A stretch of 64,000 nt of DNA, taken from the NCBI RefSeq assembly GCF_000340215.1, contig NW_006921543.1:186001-250000 (forward strand). The letters run 5' to 3'. The position numbers were made by a program, and so were the translations under genes. Shown one piece after another: positions 12,201 to 21,178 of the stretch (positions are counted from its first letter, which is position 1; each line of letters starts with the position of its first letter). Under the pieces are notes generated by a model. That model made no database searches. It had not been told where the DNA came from and saw nothing but the letters and a program-made list of their open reading frames with translations. Origin of the DNA: Pseudocercospora fijiensis CIRAD86. Taxonomy: Eukaryota; Ascomycota; Dothideomycetes; Mycosphaerellales; Mycosphaerellaceae.

Positions 12201-15200
12201 TTTGGCAACGTTGTCAGTGGCCGCTCCGTGCCAGTGCAAGGCGTAGATCGACTGGTGGCACCGTGCTTCAATACGGTGCCTCTGCGGCTCAGATTGGACA
12301 TGTATCGAACCAATCTCGATCTCATTCGCGGCTTGCATGACCTGAATCTCCAGTGCTTGCCTTTCCAGCTGACAGCTTCTCGGCGGATTCAAGCTCTCTC
12401 GGCCACACCATCGACACCGCTTTTCGATTCTCTTCTTTTAGTTCAGCCACCGCACAACGACGACCAACCCTGGGACATAGAAGAAGATGATATGGACATG
12501 GGCATTCCACTAGTCATGGAAGCGACTCCTTACAGCGATCGATTCGAACTTCAAGTGCATTATCTGCCAGCAAAGGTGCCAAATGAGCTGGTGCCTGTGA
12601 TTACAAACGCTTTCGCTGCCAGCTTGGTGGCATGCATGAGGTATCCATCAAGCTCGATGGATTATCTTGGAGAGTTCGACGTGTCTGAACTCGCGGCAAA
12701 ACTCGCGGCAGCCGACCCAAACGGTGTCGAGCATGAGGCTGGCGTTCCGCAAGACGGCGGCGATGTGCCCTGGACAGATGAAGAACGACTGATCCGAGAA
12801 GCTTTCGCCGGACTCGCAGGACTGGCACTTTCGCTCATCACGAAACACACATCGCTCTATCAAATCGGACTGGATAGCTTGAATGCAGTTCAGATTGCCT
12901 CAAGGCTCCGGAAAGTCGGCCTGAGAGTTGATGCGGCTGATGTGATGCAATATGCGACGCCTTCCGCCCTGGCCAGCTACCTGTCTACGAGCAAAATACC
13001 GTCGCAAGAGCTCACAAGTCGTGTGGATCTCGCGGAATTTGAGGCCCGACACAAGGATGACCTTGTGCAATCTTTGAGTCTTGAAAAAGAGCAACTGGAA
13101 GCCATACGCCCTTGCACACCAGTACAGAGCGGTATGCTGGCGCAATTCATTCAATCTCAGGGCTCACACTATTTCAACCACAGCACCTTCGAAGTGCCCG
13201 ACGGAGTGCACGCAGGACAGATCAAAGCTGCTTGGGGTGAAGTGCAGAAACGTCACCAGGTGCTCCGCATGGGATTTGCGCAGCTCGACAACGCGGAGCA
13301 ACCATTCGCGATGCTCATCTATCGTCCTGGATCTCACCTGGAAACCATACTTCTGAACTCGGAAGAAATTTCGACTGCAGACCTGGAAAGGGTTACGAGT
13401 GAACAAGTCCTTCAATCTCTGCATGTGCCTGCCTGGCGCCTGTCCCTTTCAGATTCTGCAGATGGCCGTCAAATGCGCGTCTCGCTACATCACGCTCTCT
13501 ATGATGCTGCTTCACTGAGCATCCTCTTTTCTGACTTCGCCAAAGCTTTGAATGGGGATGAATTGGGGCCTTCTCTAGACCTCGATCCTGTGTTGAAGGC
13601 GCAATTCGAAGGTTCAATACAAGTCAAGGCGCAAAGCGAAGACTTCTGGAGGACTGCGCTTCAGTCTTCGCATCTCGTCAAGTTCCCGAACCTCACGTCC
13701 ACCATCGTGGAGCAATCTCGTGCTAGCTCTTCAGAGAAGGATCTCAATCTGAATGCTGAAGAGCTCGAGGACTTCTGCCGGACAGAAGGCGTCACGATCC
13801 AAGCTCTGGGGCCGAGTGTATGGGCGCTCGTGCTTGCTGCCTGTTTCGGGGAGGCGGGCGTCGCCTTGGGGACCGTGTTCGCAGGAGCATCCGCAAGCTC
13901 TTCCAGGCCGATCGCCTTTCCGTCAATCTCAACATTGCCAGTCTTCTGCGATACTGACAAAGAGCCCATTGCAGTTGTCAAAGACATGGTCTCATACAAT
14001 GCCTCGGCGCAGCGGTACCGCTTCTCGTCCCTGTCTGACATTCAACGTTTCGCGGGCTCTGCCGGCCATGCACTTTTTGACACAATCTTTATCTATCAAA
14101 AAGTGCCCGACTCAAACGCCACCATGTTCAAGTGGAAACCCATCGGCAATGATCTTGGCATCGATTACGTGGTCTCGCTTGAACTTGAGCACGCGGAAAG
14201 TGGCAAGCTTCGACTTCGAATCACCCATGAGACAAGCACTGTACCGGAGCCTCATGCATTGTTGATTCTGCAACAGTACGATGTTCTCCTTCAACGTATC
14301 ATCTCAAGAAACGAAAACTTGGGCGGAGGGAATTCAGCGGCTCTGATGTCTGCTGTGTTTGCCAAACAACCAACAATTCCATGTGAGGTGGATCTTCTTC
14401 ATGAGTTCGTCGAGCGAGGCGCCAAAGAGCATCCTGATAAAGTTGCTCTCGAGTTTATCTATGATCTCAGCGGCTCTCGCAAGTCAAGAAAGACATGGAC
14501 CTATCGTGATCTGGACAGTCGCAGCAATCAGATCGCTCATTTGATCTGCCAACGCGGAATCAGACCTGATAGTACTATCACTGTGTGTATGACCAAGTGC
14601 CCCGAAGCTACATTCGCATTCGTGGGTATCTTGAAAGCGGGATGCGCATTCTTGGCTATGGACCCGGACCTACCTCGTGCCAGGAGACAATTTATTGTGG
14701 AGGACTCGAGATCTCAGCTTCTTTTTGTGAACCATGGTCAGATCAGCAAAGACATGGAGCGCGCCGTTCCTGTCGTGGAGCTGAGTGAAGACATGCTGAT
14801 GAGCTACCCTGCAACTTCCCCTGACGTTGCGCCGATACATGCGCAAGCTACCAGCTACTGTCTCTACACGAGTGGTACAACCGGGAACCCAAAAGGTTGC
14901 GAATTGTCCCATGAGAATGCCGTGCAAGCAATGATGGCGTTCCAACGCTTGTTTGCCGATCACTGGACTGACTCTTCACGATGGCTGCAATTTGCCAGCT
15001 ATTGGTTCGATGTTTCCGTTCTAGAGCAGTTCTGGAGTTGGAGTGTTGGGATCACTGTCGTTGGCGCACCGCGAGATGTGGTCCTGGAAGATCTACCAGC
15101 ATTCATCCGAGCTGCAAATATCACCCATATCGACCTTACCCCGTCTCTGGCACGTCTTCTGAAGCCGGATGACGTACCCAGCCTTCACGGCCACGTCTTC

Positions 15201-18200
15201 ATTACGGGAGGCGAGGCTTTGAAGCAAGAGATCATTGATTCCTGGGGCCCGTTACACACGATTTATAACGGATACGGCCCTACAGAAGCCACCATTGGTG
15301 TGACCATGAACCCGCATATTGGGCCAGATGCGAAGCCTTCCAACATCGGACCACCGTTCGATAATGTGGGTGCTTATGTGTTCAAACCCGGGACCGATGA
15401 GCTTGTTATGCGTGGAGCGGTGGGCGAGCTGTGTGTCTCCGGAAAGCTGGTCGGTAAAGGTTACTTGAACAGACCCGACCTCACCGCTAAGGCGTTCCCA
15501 TTTCTTGAAAAGTATGGAGAGAAGGTGTACAGGACTGGAGATCTGGTAAGATTGCTGGCCAATGGTTCAGTCTGCTTCATTGGCCGTCAAGATACTCAGG
15601 CGAAACTTCGCGGCCAAAGATTGGAGATTGACGAGATTGACGCCGTCATCAAACAGTCCACGGCCGACATTGCTGATGTCGCATCGCTTGTGGTCAAGTC
15701 ACAGGAGGGTTCTCGCGCAATGCTCGTCTCTTTCTTGGTGGTGTCGGACGCACGGAGCCGGGACCTTAATATCGTCGATCTACAGCTCTCTAGAGAACTG
15801 GTGGGCATAGCAGACCGAGCATGTCGAGACCGCCTTCCCGGATATATGGTGCCAACTCATATGATTCCAGTCACTCGGATACCGCTGACGGTAAACAACA
15901 AAGTGGACACCAAGCGTCTGATCTCACTCTTCTCCTCACTCTCGACCAAAGACCTTCAAACGCTGAAGGGCAACACTTCTGTAGATCGGAAGCTGCGGCC
16001 GGCCGAACGAAAAATTGCAAGAATTCTGGCTCAGCTTCTTTCGATCGATACCGACGATGTCTTGCCTGCCTCGAACATATACTCTCTGGGACTATCCTCA
16101 GTATCCGCGATCAATTTCACATCTATGCTGAAGCGAGCTGGCTTTAGGAATGCGAGCATCGCTACTGTGATGAACAATCAAAACGTCGACCGCCTTGCTA
16201 CTGCATTGACAGAAGACACAGATGCAAGTCGGGAGGAGCGTAGTGCTGTTATGCAAGCACAGTTGTCCATTTCGGCGTTCGCTCAACGACATCGTAGCAC
16301 TGCAGCAAAGGCAATGAACATCAACGTTGCCGACATTGAGTCCTTGGCGCCATGCACTCCACTACAAGAAGGTCTTTTGATCGAATCTCTGAAAAGCACG
16401 CAGAGACCATATTTCAACCATTTTCTCTACGAGCTTCCGCGAATCCAGATCCAGAAGCTCGAAAAGGCAATAAAACGTGCCCACCAGTTTCTGCCCATCC
16501 TTCGAACCTCATTTGTGAACACCGAGGACGGGTTCGGTCAGGTCGTCCTACGCAAACGTCGCTGTCCGTTGGAGGTGGTCGCGATTGGGAACGATGATAT
16601 ACACCTCTACCTCAGCAAGCGACGTAATGAGTGGTCGGGTCAAGCTTTCCAAGACGTGCGCGAGCCACTTCAGATACTCATCGTCCAAAATCAACAGGGC
16701 AGCTTCCTGTCATTTTTCATTCATCATGCTCTGTATGATGGCATATCTTGGGATCTCGTCATGGATCGACTCGCAGATATCTATACAGAAGCCTCCGAAG
16801 TGGACGGTGGTCCGAACTTCCACGAAGCAATCGCGTATGGACCACTGTGCCGCCGCAAAGACGCCAAGCCATTTTGGCAGATGCGAATGCAAGACTTCCA
16901 CTATTCGCCGCTACCGACTCTCTGCGATCAACCGCTGGAGCAAGACATACACGTGCGCAAGGCTTTGCCCTTTCTCGAGGAGCTCGAGACTGTGCGGCGA
17001 GATATTGGCGTTTCTCATCAAGCAATGCTTCAAGCGGCGTTCACTATCGCTCTCCACCAGACAGCACCTCACACCCAGAGCTATGGAGTTGTCCTTTCGG
17101 GACGATCTATCCCCCTAGAGAAGGCAGAACTGATCATTGGGCCTATGTTCAATACCATCCCCTTTGCCGTTGAGCTCCAAAGTACAGACACATGGCGCCA
17201 GTACATACAGCGATGCCACCACGCCAACTCGATCTGCCTGCCATTCCAGCATACACCCTTGCGGGAAATTAGAAAGCATTGCGGGAGGAATCCGGCGGAC
17301 CCAATGTTCGACGTGCTCTTCGTCTTCCAGCGCCCGGAGTCATCTACATCTGCTGCGCATGAGCTCTTCCAAGCCTTGGATACAGAAATCGCAGCAGAAT
17401 ATCCACTGGCTTTCGAGGTCGAGCTCGATACTTCCGGAGGACTATTGGTCACTGTAGTAGCTCGAAGTGGCTTTGCCACCGAATCAACCCTGCTGTCCTT
17501 GGTTGAGACATTTGAGAAAGCGCTCACAGTGCTATCAGCTGATGCTGATCAACCAATTGACGACAAATTCAAGGTTGCCAAGAATAGCGTCTCTAGTACA
17601 CCCACTCAAGGGCAAGACATGACCATGCTTGACGGGGTTATAGACTTTGAGTGGACACCAGACGCTCTCAAACTCCGTGAGATAATTGCGCACATCGTCG
17701 GCTGCGACGAAGAGTCGATCGATGAACACATTGCCATATACACGCTAGGTCTTGACAGCATTGACGCGGTCAAGCTTGCGTCGCGCATGAAACGAGCCGG
17801 GCTGTCAGTGCCCGTCAGCAAATTACTCCAAGCTCAAACCATTCCGCGGATACTGGGTGTTCTGGAGACGAGGGACGCTGCATCTTCTTCCAAATCCCGG
17901 AGCAAGTTGAAGGTACTGGAAGAGCAGCTCCGAGGGATATGGCCACACAAGCCTGAAGCAATTGAACAAATCATACCTGCGGCACCGGGCCAAGAAGCCC
18001 TCATAGCAGACATGGTTCGCTCCGAATTTCGCGATTACTACAACTCGGACATCTTGAAGTTGCGGAGCGATGTGGACTTGACGAAGCTCAAAGATGCGTG
18101 GCAAACGGTCGTCGACGCCTCGCCTATTCTGCGGACATCATTTCTTGAGATTGAAGATCCGAGAGTTGATGCCACCTATGCTCAGATGATACATCAGCCC

Positions 18201-20966
18201 GCACGCATACAGTTTGACGCCTTCGAAGCGGCCAGCGTGAACGATCTCAACACTTACTTGGAACGCGTCCGATCAGACGTTCAGAAAACATTCATGTCAA
18301 CATCCCCTCTGCGTTTAGCGATTGCGACAGTCTCAGAGGATCACTACCTAATATTATCGCTGGCCCATGCGCAATATGACGGTGACAGTCTGGCACTACT
18401 GCATGAAGATCTCCGAAAAGCCTATGAAGGATCGTTGAAGACCCGTCCTTCCTACGAAGAAGTACTGGAACTGGCACTTGACTCGACGAGCGATGAATCC
18501 AGCGCTTTCTGGCGTAATGCTTTGGCAGGTACGAAGCTGACCGCCTTCACCAATGCCGGGGACAATTCCCATTCGGCCACATATCACTCCGAGAGAGCAT
18601 CAGCAGTCCCAGCCAGTGATGCTCGTAAGGTATGCAAGCAGCTCGGTATCTCATTGCAGGCTCTCGCGCAAACTGCTTGGGCGGCGCTGCTTGCGTACTA
18701 TGAGCATGAGCTCGAGGTGACATTCGGTGTCGTACTTGCGTGTCGAGAGAGCGAAGAAGCGGAGCAAGTCCTGTTCCCAACCATGAACACTGTTCCAATT
18801 CGCGCGTCGCTTCATGGAACAGGCCAAGAATTGCTACAACATCTGCAAAGCACCATCAACGAGATTCGTCCATTTCAACATACCCCTTTGCGCTCCATTC
18901 AAGCAGCTTGTGCCGCAGTCATTGACACCAGTAAGAGCACGATGAATGGCCTCTTCGATACTTTGTTCATCTTCCAAAACAGAGGCCACAACTTGGCGCC
19001 TAGCCACACTCTATATGAGTCCGTGGGTGGAGATGCGAACGTCGATTATCCAGTCGCTGTGGAAGTTGAGGCAGTTGGTGAAGATCTCATCATTCGAACC
19101 TCTTGCAAATCGTATGCTTTGGACCAGCAGGGAGCTGATGCGCTCGTGAAGCGCTTCGACCACGTACTATGTCATCTAGTCGAAAATCCTGATGAGTCCA
19201 CAGTCGACTTCACGGACGATGGAGTTTCGATCTGCTCATTACCAGCGTTTCCCTTGCAGATGGGATCACTATCGAGGCAGACTACACGTGAGGCGGACCT
19301 CGTCGATGATTCGGATGAAGAGTCCGACATCGAGTCTCCAACAACAGACTCCATACGCTCTGCACTGGCTCAAGTGTCCAAGCTTGACGTACAAGAAGTG
19401 TCTTCGACGACAAGTCTCGAGAGCATCGGCATAGACTCTATTTCTGCGATCAAGGTTGCGGCAATCCTGCGAAGAGAATCTATCAAGCTTTCAGTCAGTG
19501 ACATTCTGAAAGCCCAGACGCCGAAACGTATAGCGGCCATGATCGACGCCGGATCAACTTCTTCACAGGCAAATGGCGTATCTCCCGATGACACGATCTC
19601 TACTGCATTGCAAGGCATCGACGTCAGCACATTGTGTCGTCAAGCTGGCATTGAGGAGCAAAACGTCGAAGTCATTCTCCCTGCCACTGCTGGACAGGAG
19701 TATTTGCTATCATTGTGGCAGAAGAGTGGCGGAGAGCTGTTCTATCCAACCTTTCGCTATCACGTCAAGACGCATTACCCTGAGAGTCGGATACATGCTG
19801 CCTGGCAGCAACTCTTGCAGTGCAGTCCAATCCTACGCACAGTCTTGGTATCCCGACCTGGTTACGAACCGTCTTTAATGCAAATCGTGCTCAAGGCCTT
19901 GCCAGAGAGGGCATCAAGAGCCGGCTCACAGCCAATGGCGTCCTTGTCTGTCAACGCAGTCAAAGGAGGCTTCGACTTGGCACTAAGGATTCACCATGCG
20001 CTCTACGATGCGGTGTCACTGCAACTTCTGTTAGGTCAACTGCAAGATCTACTCAATGCTCGAACTGTTCCACTGCCTACCACGTCTTTCAAAGAATTCG
20101 TGGCAGCTTCGTGCCGTACCGACGCAAAACAGTCACGACAAAACTTCTGGCAGCGATATCTTGCCGACCTCAAGCCTCCGCAGTTGAAGCAGCCACACCG
20201 TGAGGCAACCAGAAAGGTACAGATATTCCACCCAGCTGCTTTTCCTCTCGGCGACAAGCTTGAGCGTCACGCAAGAGCTAAAGGCATCACCATCCAATCT
20301 CTCCTTTTCGCAGTCTACGCCAAAACCTACGCATCTCGAGCCCAAACACCCCAATCTGGCTCCTCTGACGACGTCGTCATCGGCATCTATCTCGCCAATC
20401 GCTCCCACCTCCCCGATCTCGACCAACTCGCCGCCCCAACTTTGAATCTCCTTCCCCTTCGCATTCGAAATCCCCTCAACACAGCCTCACTGGAACTTGC
20501 CAAGCAGATCGACACCGATATCAAAAACATCGGACGTTTCGAGAACGCTTCGGCGAGTTTGAGGGAAATTTTCGAATGGACTGGAATCAAGGTTGATACG
20601 TTTGTGAATTTTTTGAAAGTTCCTGAGAAGGTCTCTGGGATTGGTGGTGATGATGAGGAGGAGGAGGTCAAGATTTCTCATCAGCGTAATGATGATGAGA
20701 GGTGGGACGGGGATTTTTCGAGAGTTGTTGATGAAGCTGAGATGCCACCGCTGGAGTTTGGGATGCCGGTCGGTTTGCAAAGTTTTCGAGCTGGGGATGC
20801 GTTTTTGCATTCTTTGGATTTTGAGGTTTCGATTCGTGGGGGTGGGGGGGTTTGTTTTGGGCTTTTTGCCAAAGAGGAGATGGTGGGGTTGTGGGAGGGG
20901 GAGGAGATTGTCAAGGGGATGGTGGAGGGGTTAGAGAGGGTTTTGGAGGAGGAGGAGGAGGAGTGA
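6291..20966 (+). CDS. ferrichrome-type siderophore nonribosomal peptide synthetase (SidC/NPS2-like)
   Basis: A single intron-free frame of 4,891 residues. Domain order from motifs: A1 (YTSGSTGQPKG about residue 174), T1 (LGLDS about 565), C1 (HHALYDQ about 763), A2 (TSGSTG about 1230), T2 (LGLNS about 1638), C2 (HHALYDG about 1850), T3 (IGLDS about 2192), C3 (HHALYDA about 2401), A3 (TSGTTG about 2860), T4 (LGLSS about 3268), C4 (HHALYDG about 3478), T5 (LGLDS about 3821), C5 (AHAQYDG about 4025), T6 (IGIDS about 4381), C6 (HHALYDA about 4568), then an acidic tail. Three A domains with six T-C units match enzymes that assemble cyclic hexapeptide hydroxamates (ferrichrome, ferricrocin) from small amino acids and acylated N5-hydroxyornithine. 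There is no thioesterase; in this family the terminal C domain is thought to cyclise. The start has G at -3 and G at +4. The product is inferred, and no ornithine monooxygenase gene is in the window. Confidence 0.95.
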   Translation: MAVALSISNATPRKLPGPQLLHHLVPRHSKNHVPAIDHTTEHGSSVTLTYAELHDKADSLSHWIRSTIQHSTAKRNRLIVPTLIPQGPHLYVSHLAILKAGGAFCPIVLDAPEERLRFILNDVHACILLTTAASRHRLPDIPGIEILSVDELPRHHPPNNIDHPVLPEDPAYIMYTSGSTGQPKGVLLSHSAATQALLAHRPHIPPFRRFLQFASPTFDVSVFEIFFPWSREATLVSCDRRSMLNDLTAVINRLRVDACELTPSVASSLLQGRKSVPSLKVLLTIGEMLKPSVVEEFGGDSAQHAVLHGMYGPTEATIHCTLHTNFPKSLPCASIGLPLDTVSAFIVRPVQGRESKQIPIPEILPLGEEGELALGGHQLADGYLNRDDQTKAAFVRHPQHGILYRTGDRARMLPNGTFECLGRISTGQVKLRGQRIELGEIEHAVFKTPGCRDVVAEVIGGILVAFCVSVNASLTPSDVFQTCREWLPAFMIPGDVVILNSLPYLASGKCDRKALRARYEEQQNSTASSASIDIPHVDRVLASIKAVLRVNAQPKSSLPALGLDSISSIRIASELKRHGLPQLDAGRLLAARTPLDICSLIQDIDGVGSDTSGMQEIERSYKPALQKQLREVLSPADCSAVADMFPCTRTQTAMLAETSKNSQAYCNWVEFLLPDRQDCTALRHALHTLSAVHPLLRSGFVAVSGSPWSYINVVWSSLAAAQIQEVSNFDYNFRMESDADLLRPIRYQLTRDTRGCRLLLLAHHALYDQWAIDIFRKDLAATLHGRTDIKSTPFKAVSDYYLASEKLATGSSALDFWQEHLRDVAATTLPILRGQHEEHGLKRTSWRQTTARTSDMRRKALDLNCSTPAIFQAALALVLGAYTGMTDVTFGTVLSGRTIPVQGIDTVFGPCLATLPSRIDLSSTRTNADLLSVMTSRSRAMQDNILVPTTAIRQAAGIAPGTTLFDTLFVWQESTMDLQEVANTVTLTDSQDRLEFKLVLEFEPTSTHVRVRATYDGSLIDAQQADVFVDLVAHVALALVDNPACAVASTNTLLPTKLLSISNPDPTRYANTYELTTVIDQRAEEHPEATAILFATDLEASPLVADSVSYAELVARANRMARCFKSAGLQPQGLAVICMEKCIDLYVAMLASFKCGAGYLPLVPDTPTARIKSILAQGNVDLCVCDAETASSFRDLASVRIVDLSMAKLPHEASSFQVEQAGSRISYAVFTSGSTGQPKGVAVTMDNLKGNLAVLSELYEVSPGDRLLQSCSQAFDVSVFEIFFAFYSGMCLCSATKEVMFRDFERSIRGFQATHLSLTPTVAALANPSNVPSVKFLVTAGEGITEKVHKTWAGHGLHQGYGPSETTNICSIKMDVSPKDVLGNIGPPLRNTSAFVIAPEDDFRILPAGAYGEFAFGGEQVFRGYVARDDLNAQKIVPHPTYGRIYRSGDMGRILSDGTLLISGRRDDQVKIRGNRVELGEINALLSNHHAVADCTTLLLGDKSSTQMLATFWVPTLAQSSDPSERCALASSANEQTSTLFALLESSLPAYMIPSILVPLTRLPVTAQGKLDKRKLREISEQLDPGIKNTLSRSQDEPDGDPPSTSTERTLATVLANLLDIEISSISRSISFFSLGLNSLNAIQYAKGIEKELRTRLSVSSILRHPSVARLARLLSGGTEEKSSVTPINVREVFDEGFVGEIRKSYAEKDLMVEAVLPCTPLQETMLSVGLAQDSGAYCNTTRINVGGNMELVEKCWRMLTSRHTILRTSFVETAAAEHPFAQVVLQNSPISWNSTRPAVTKSLANGYANGSANGHVKGHNTLAPSPRKVSAQNPISIDEDGTVLYIQMHHALYDGISMANVLDEMRGLYHGHQLPSPISFEPFLEQVMAQNSKDAIDFWSSRISGFAAHPFPTVSNQGVQREQIYEHTLALSPRELDIFSERHACTSLAIMQAAWTKALACAQAVSDICFGNVVSGRSVPVQGVDRLVAPCFNTVPLRLRLDMYRTNLDLIRGLHDLNLQCLPFQLTASRRIQALSATPSTPLFDSLLLVQPPHNDDQPWDIEEDDMDMGIPLVMEATPYSDRFELQVHYLPAKVPNELVPVITNAFAASLVACMRYPSSSMDYLGEFDVSELAAKLAAADPNGVEHEAGVPQDGGDVPWTDEERLIREAFAGLAGLALSLITKHTSLYQIGLDSLNAVQIASRLRKVGLRVDAADVMQYATPSALASYLSTSKIPSQELTSRVDLAEFEARHKDDLVQSLSLEKEQLEAIRPCTPVQSGMLAQFIQSQGSHYFNHSTFEVPDGVHAGQIKAAWGEVQKRHQVLRMGFAQLDNAEQPFAMLIYRPGSHLETILLNSEEISTADLERVTSEQVLQSLHVPAWRLSLSDSADGRQMRVSLHHALYDAASLSILFSDFAKALNGDELGPSLDLDPVLKAQFEGSIQVKAQSEDFWRTALQSSHLVKFPNLTSTIVEQSRASSSEKDLNLNAEELEDFCRTEGVTIQALGPSVWALVLAACFGEAGVALGTVFAGASASSSRPIAFPSISTLPVFCDTDKEPIAVVKDMVSYNASAQRYRFSSLSDIQRFAGSAGHALFDTIFIYQKVPDSNATMFKWKPIGNDLGIDYVVSLELEHAESGKLRLRITHETSTVPEPHALLILQQYDVLLQRIISRNENLGGGNSAALMSAVFAKQPTIPCEVDLLHEFVERGAKEHPDKVALEFIYDLSGSRKSRKTWTYRDLDSRSNQIAHLICQRGIRPDSTITVCMTKCPEATFAFVGILKAGCAFLAMDPDLPRARRQFIVEDSRSQLLFVNHGQISKDMERAVPVVELSEDMLMSYPATSPDVAPIHAQATSYCLYTSGTTGNPKGCELSHENAVQAMMAFQRLFADHWTDSSRWLQFASYWFDVSVLEQFWSWSVGITVVGAPRDVVLEDLPAFIRAANITHIDLTPSLARLLKPDDVPSLHGHVFITGGEALKQEIIDSWGPLHTIYNGYGPTEATIGVTMNPHIGPDAKPSNIGPPFDNVGAYVFKPGTDELVMRGAVGELCVSGKLVGKGYLNRPDLTAKAFPFLEKYGEKVYRTGDLVRLLANGSVCFIGRQDTQAKLRGQRLEIDEIDAVIKQSTADIADVASLVVKSQEGSRAMLVSFLVVSDARSRDLNIVDLQLSRELVGIADRACRDRLPGYMVPTHMIPVTRIPLTVNNKVDTKRLISLFSSLSTKDLQTLKGNTSVDRKLRPAERKIARILAQLLSIDTDDVLPASNIYSLGLSSVSAINFTSMLKRAGFRNASIATVMNNQNVDRLATALTEDTDASREERSAVMQAQLSISAFAQRHRSTAAKAMNINVADIESLAPCTPLQEGLLIESLKSTQRPYFNHFLYELPRIQIQKLEKAIKRAHQFLPILRTSFVNTEDGFGQVVLRKRRCPLEVVAIGNDDIHLYLSKRRNEWSGQAFQDVREPLQILIVQNQQGSFLSFFIHHALYDGISWDLVMDRLADIYTEASEVDGGPNFHEAIAYGPLCRRKDAKPFWQMRMQDFHYSPLPTLCDQPLEQDIHVRKALPFLEELETVRRDIGVSHQAMLQAAFTIALHQTAPHTQSYGVVLSGRSIPLEKAELIIGPMFNTIPFAVELQSTDTWRQYIQRCHHANSICLPFQHTPLREIRKHCGRNPADPMFDVLFVFQRPESSTSAAHELFQALDTEIAAEYPLAFEVELDTSGGLLVTVVARSGFATESTLLSLVETFEKALTVLSADADQPIDDKFKVAKNSVSSTPTQGQDMTMLDGVIDFEWTPDALKLREIIAHIVGCDEESIDEHIAIYTLGLDSIDAVKLASRMKRAGLSVPVSKLLQAQTIPRILGVLETRDAASSSKSRSKLKVLEEQLRGIWPHKPEAIEQIIPAAPGQEALIADMVRSEFRDYYNSDILKLRSDVDLTKLKDAWQTVVDASPILRTSFLEIEDPRVDATYAQMIHQPARIQFDAFEAASVNDLNTYLERVRSDVQKTFMSTSPLRLAIATVSEDHYLILSLAHAQYDGDSLALLHEDLRKAYEGSLKTRPSYEEVLELALDSTSDESSAFWRNALAGTKLTAFTNAGDNSHSATYHSERASAVPASDARKVCKQLGISLQALAQTAWAALLAYYEHELEVTFGVVLACRESEEAEQVLFPTMNTVPIRASLHGTGQELLQHLQSTINEIRPFQHTPLRSIQAACAAVIDTSKSTMNGLFDTLFIFQNRGHNLAPSHTLYESVGGDANVDYPVAVEVEAVGEDLIIRTSCKSYALDQQGADALVKRFDHVLCHLVENPDESTVDFTDDGVSICSLPAFPLQMGSLSRQTTREADLVDDSDEESDIESPTTDSIRSALAQVSKLDVQEVSSTTSLESIGIDSISAIKVAAILRRESIKLSVSDILKAQTPKRIAAMIDAGSTSSQANGVSPDDTISTALQGIDVSTLCRQAGIEEQNVEVILPATAGQEYLLSLWQKSGGELFYPTFRYHVKTHYPESRIHAAWQQLLQCSPILRTVLVSRPGYEPSLMQIVLKALPERASRAGSQPMASLSVNAVKGGFDLALRIHHALYDAVSLQLLLGQLQDLLNARTVPLPTTSFKEFVAASCRTDAKQSRQNFWQRYLADLKPPQLKQPHREATRKVQIFHPAAFPLGDKLERHARAKGITIQSLLFAVYAKTYASRAQTPQSGSSDDVVIGIYLANRSHLPDLDQLAAPTLNLLPLRIRNPLNTASLELAKQIDTDIKNIGRFENASASLREIFEWTGIKVDTFVNFLKVPEKVSGIGGDDEEEEVKISHQRNDDERWDGDFSRVVDEAEMPPLEFGMPVGLQSFRAGDAFLHSLDFEVSIRGGGGVCFGLFAKEEMVGLWEGEEIVKGMVEGLERVLEEEEEE

Positions 20967-21178
20967 GCGAGCGAGGGTTTTTTTTTCTTTTCTGTTTATG
21001 GGGTATAGATTATGTTTTACGGAGTTCTGGTGTTATTGGCATGAGGGAAGTATAGATTCTCATTTCGTCGACTTTCCCCGTCTGTCTCCCCCTCTTGTGA
21101 AAAGCGAGTCTGGTCATCGAACAGAATATCTTGGCATATAATATTTAGCCAGAGCCAAATGTCACGTACTGACAGTTA

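Noticed and set aside
8052..17025. Many antisense and shifted frames of 60-180 codons inside the NRPS
   Set aside because: All are shadows of the long sense frame.
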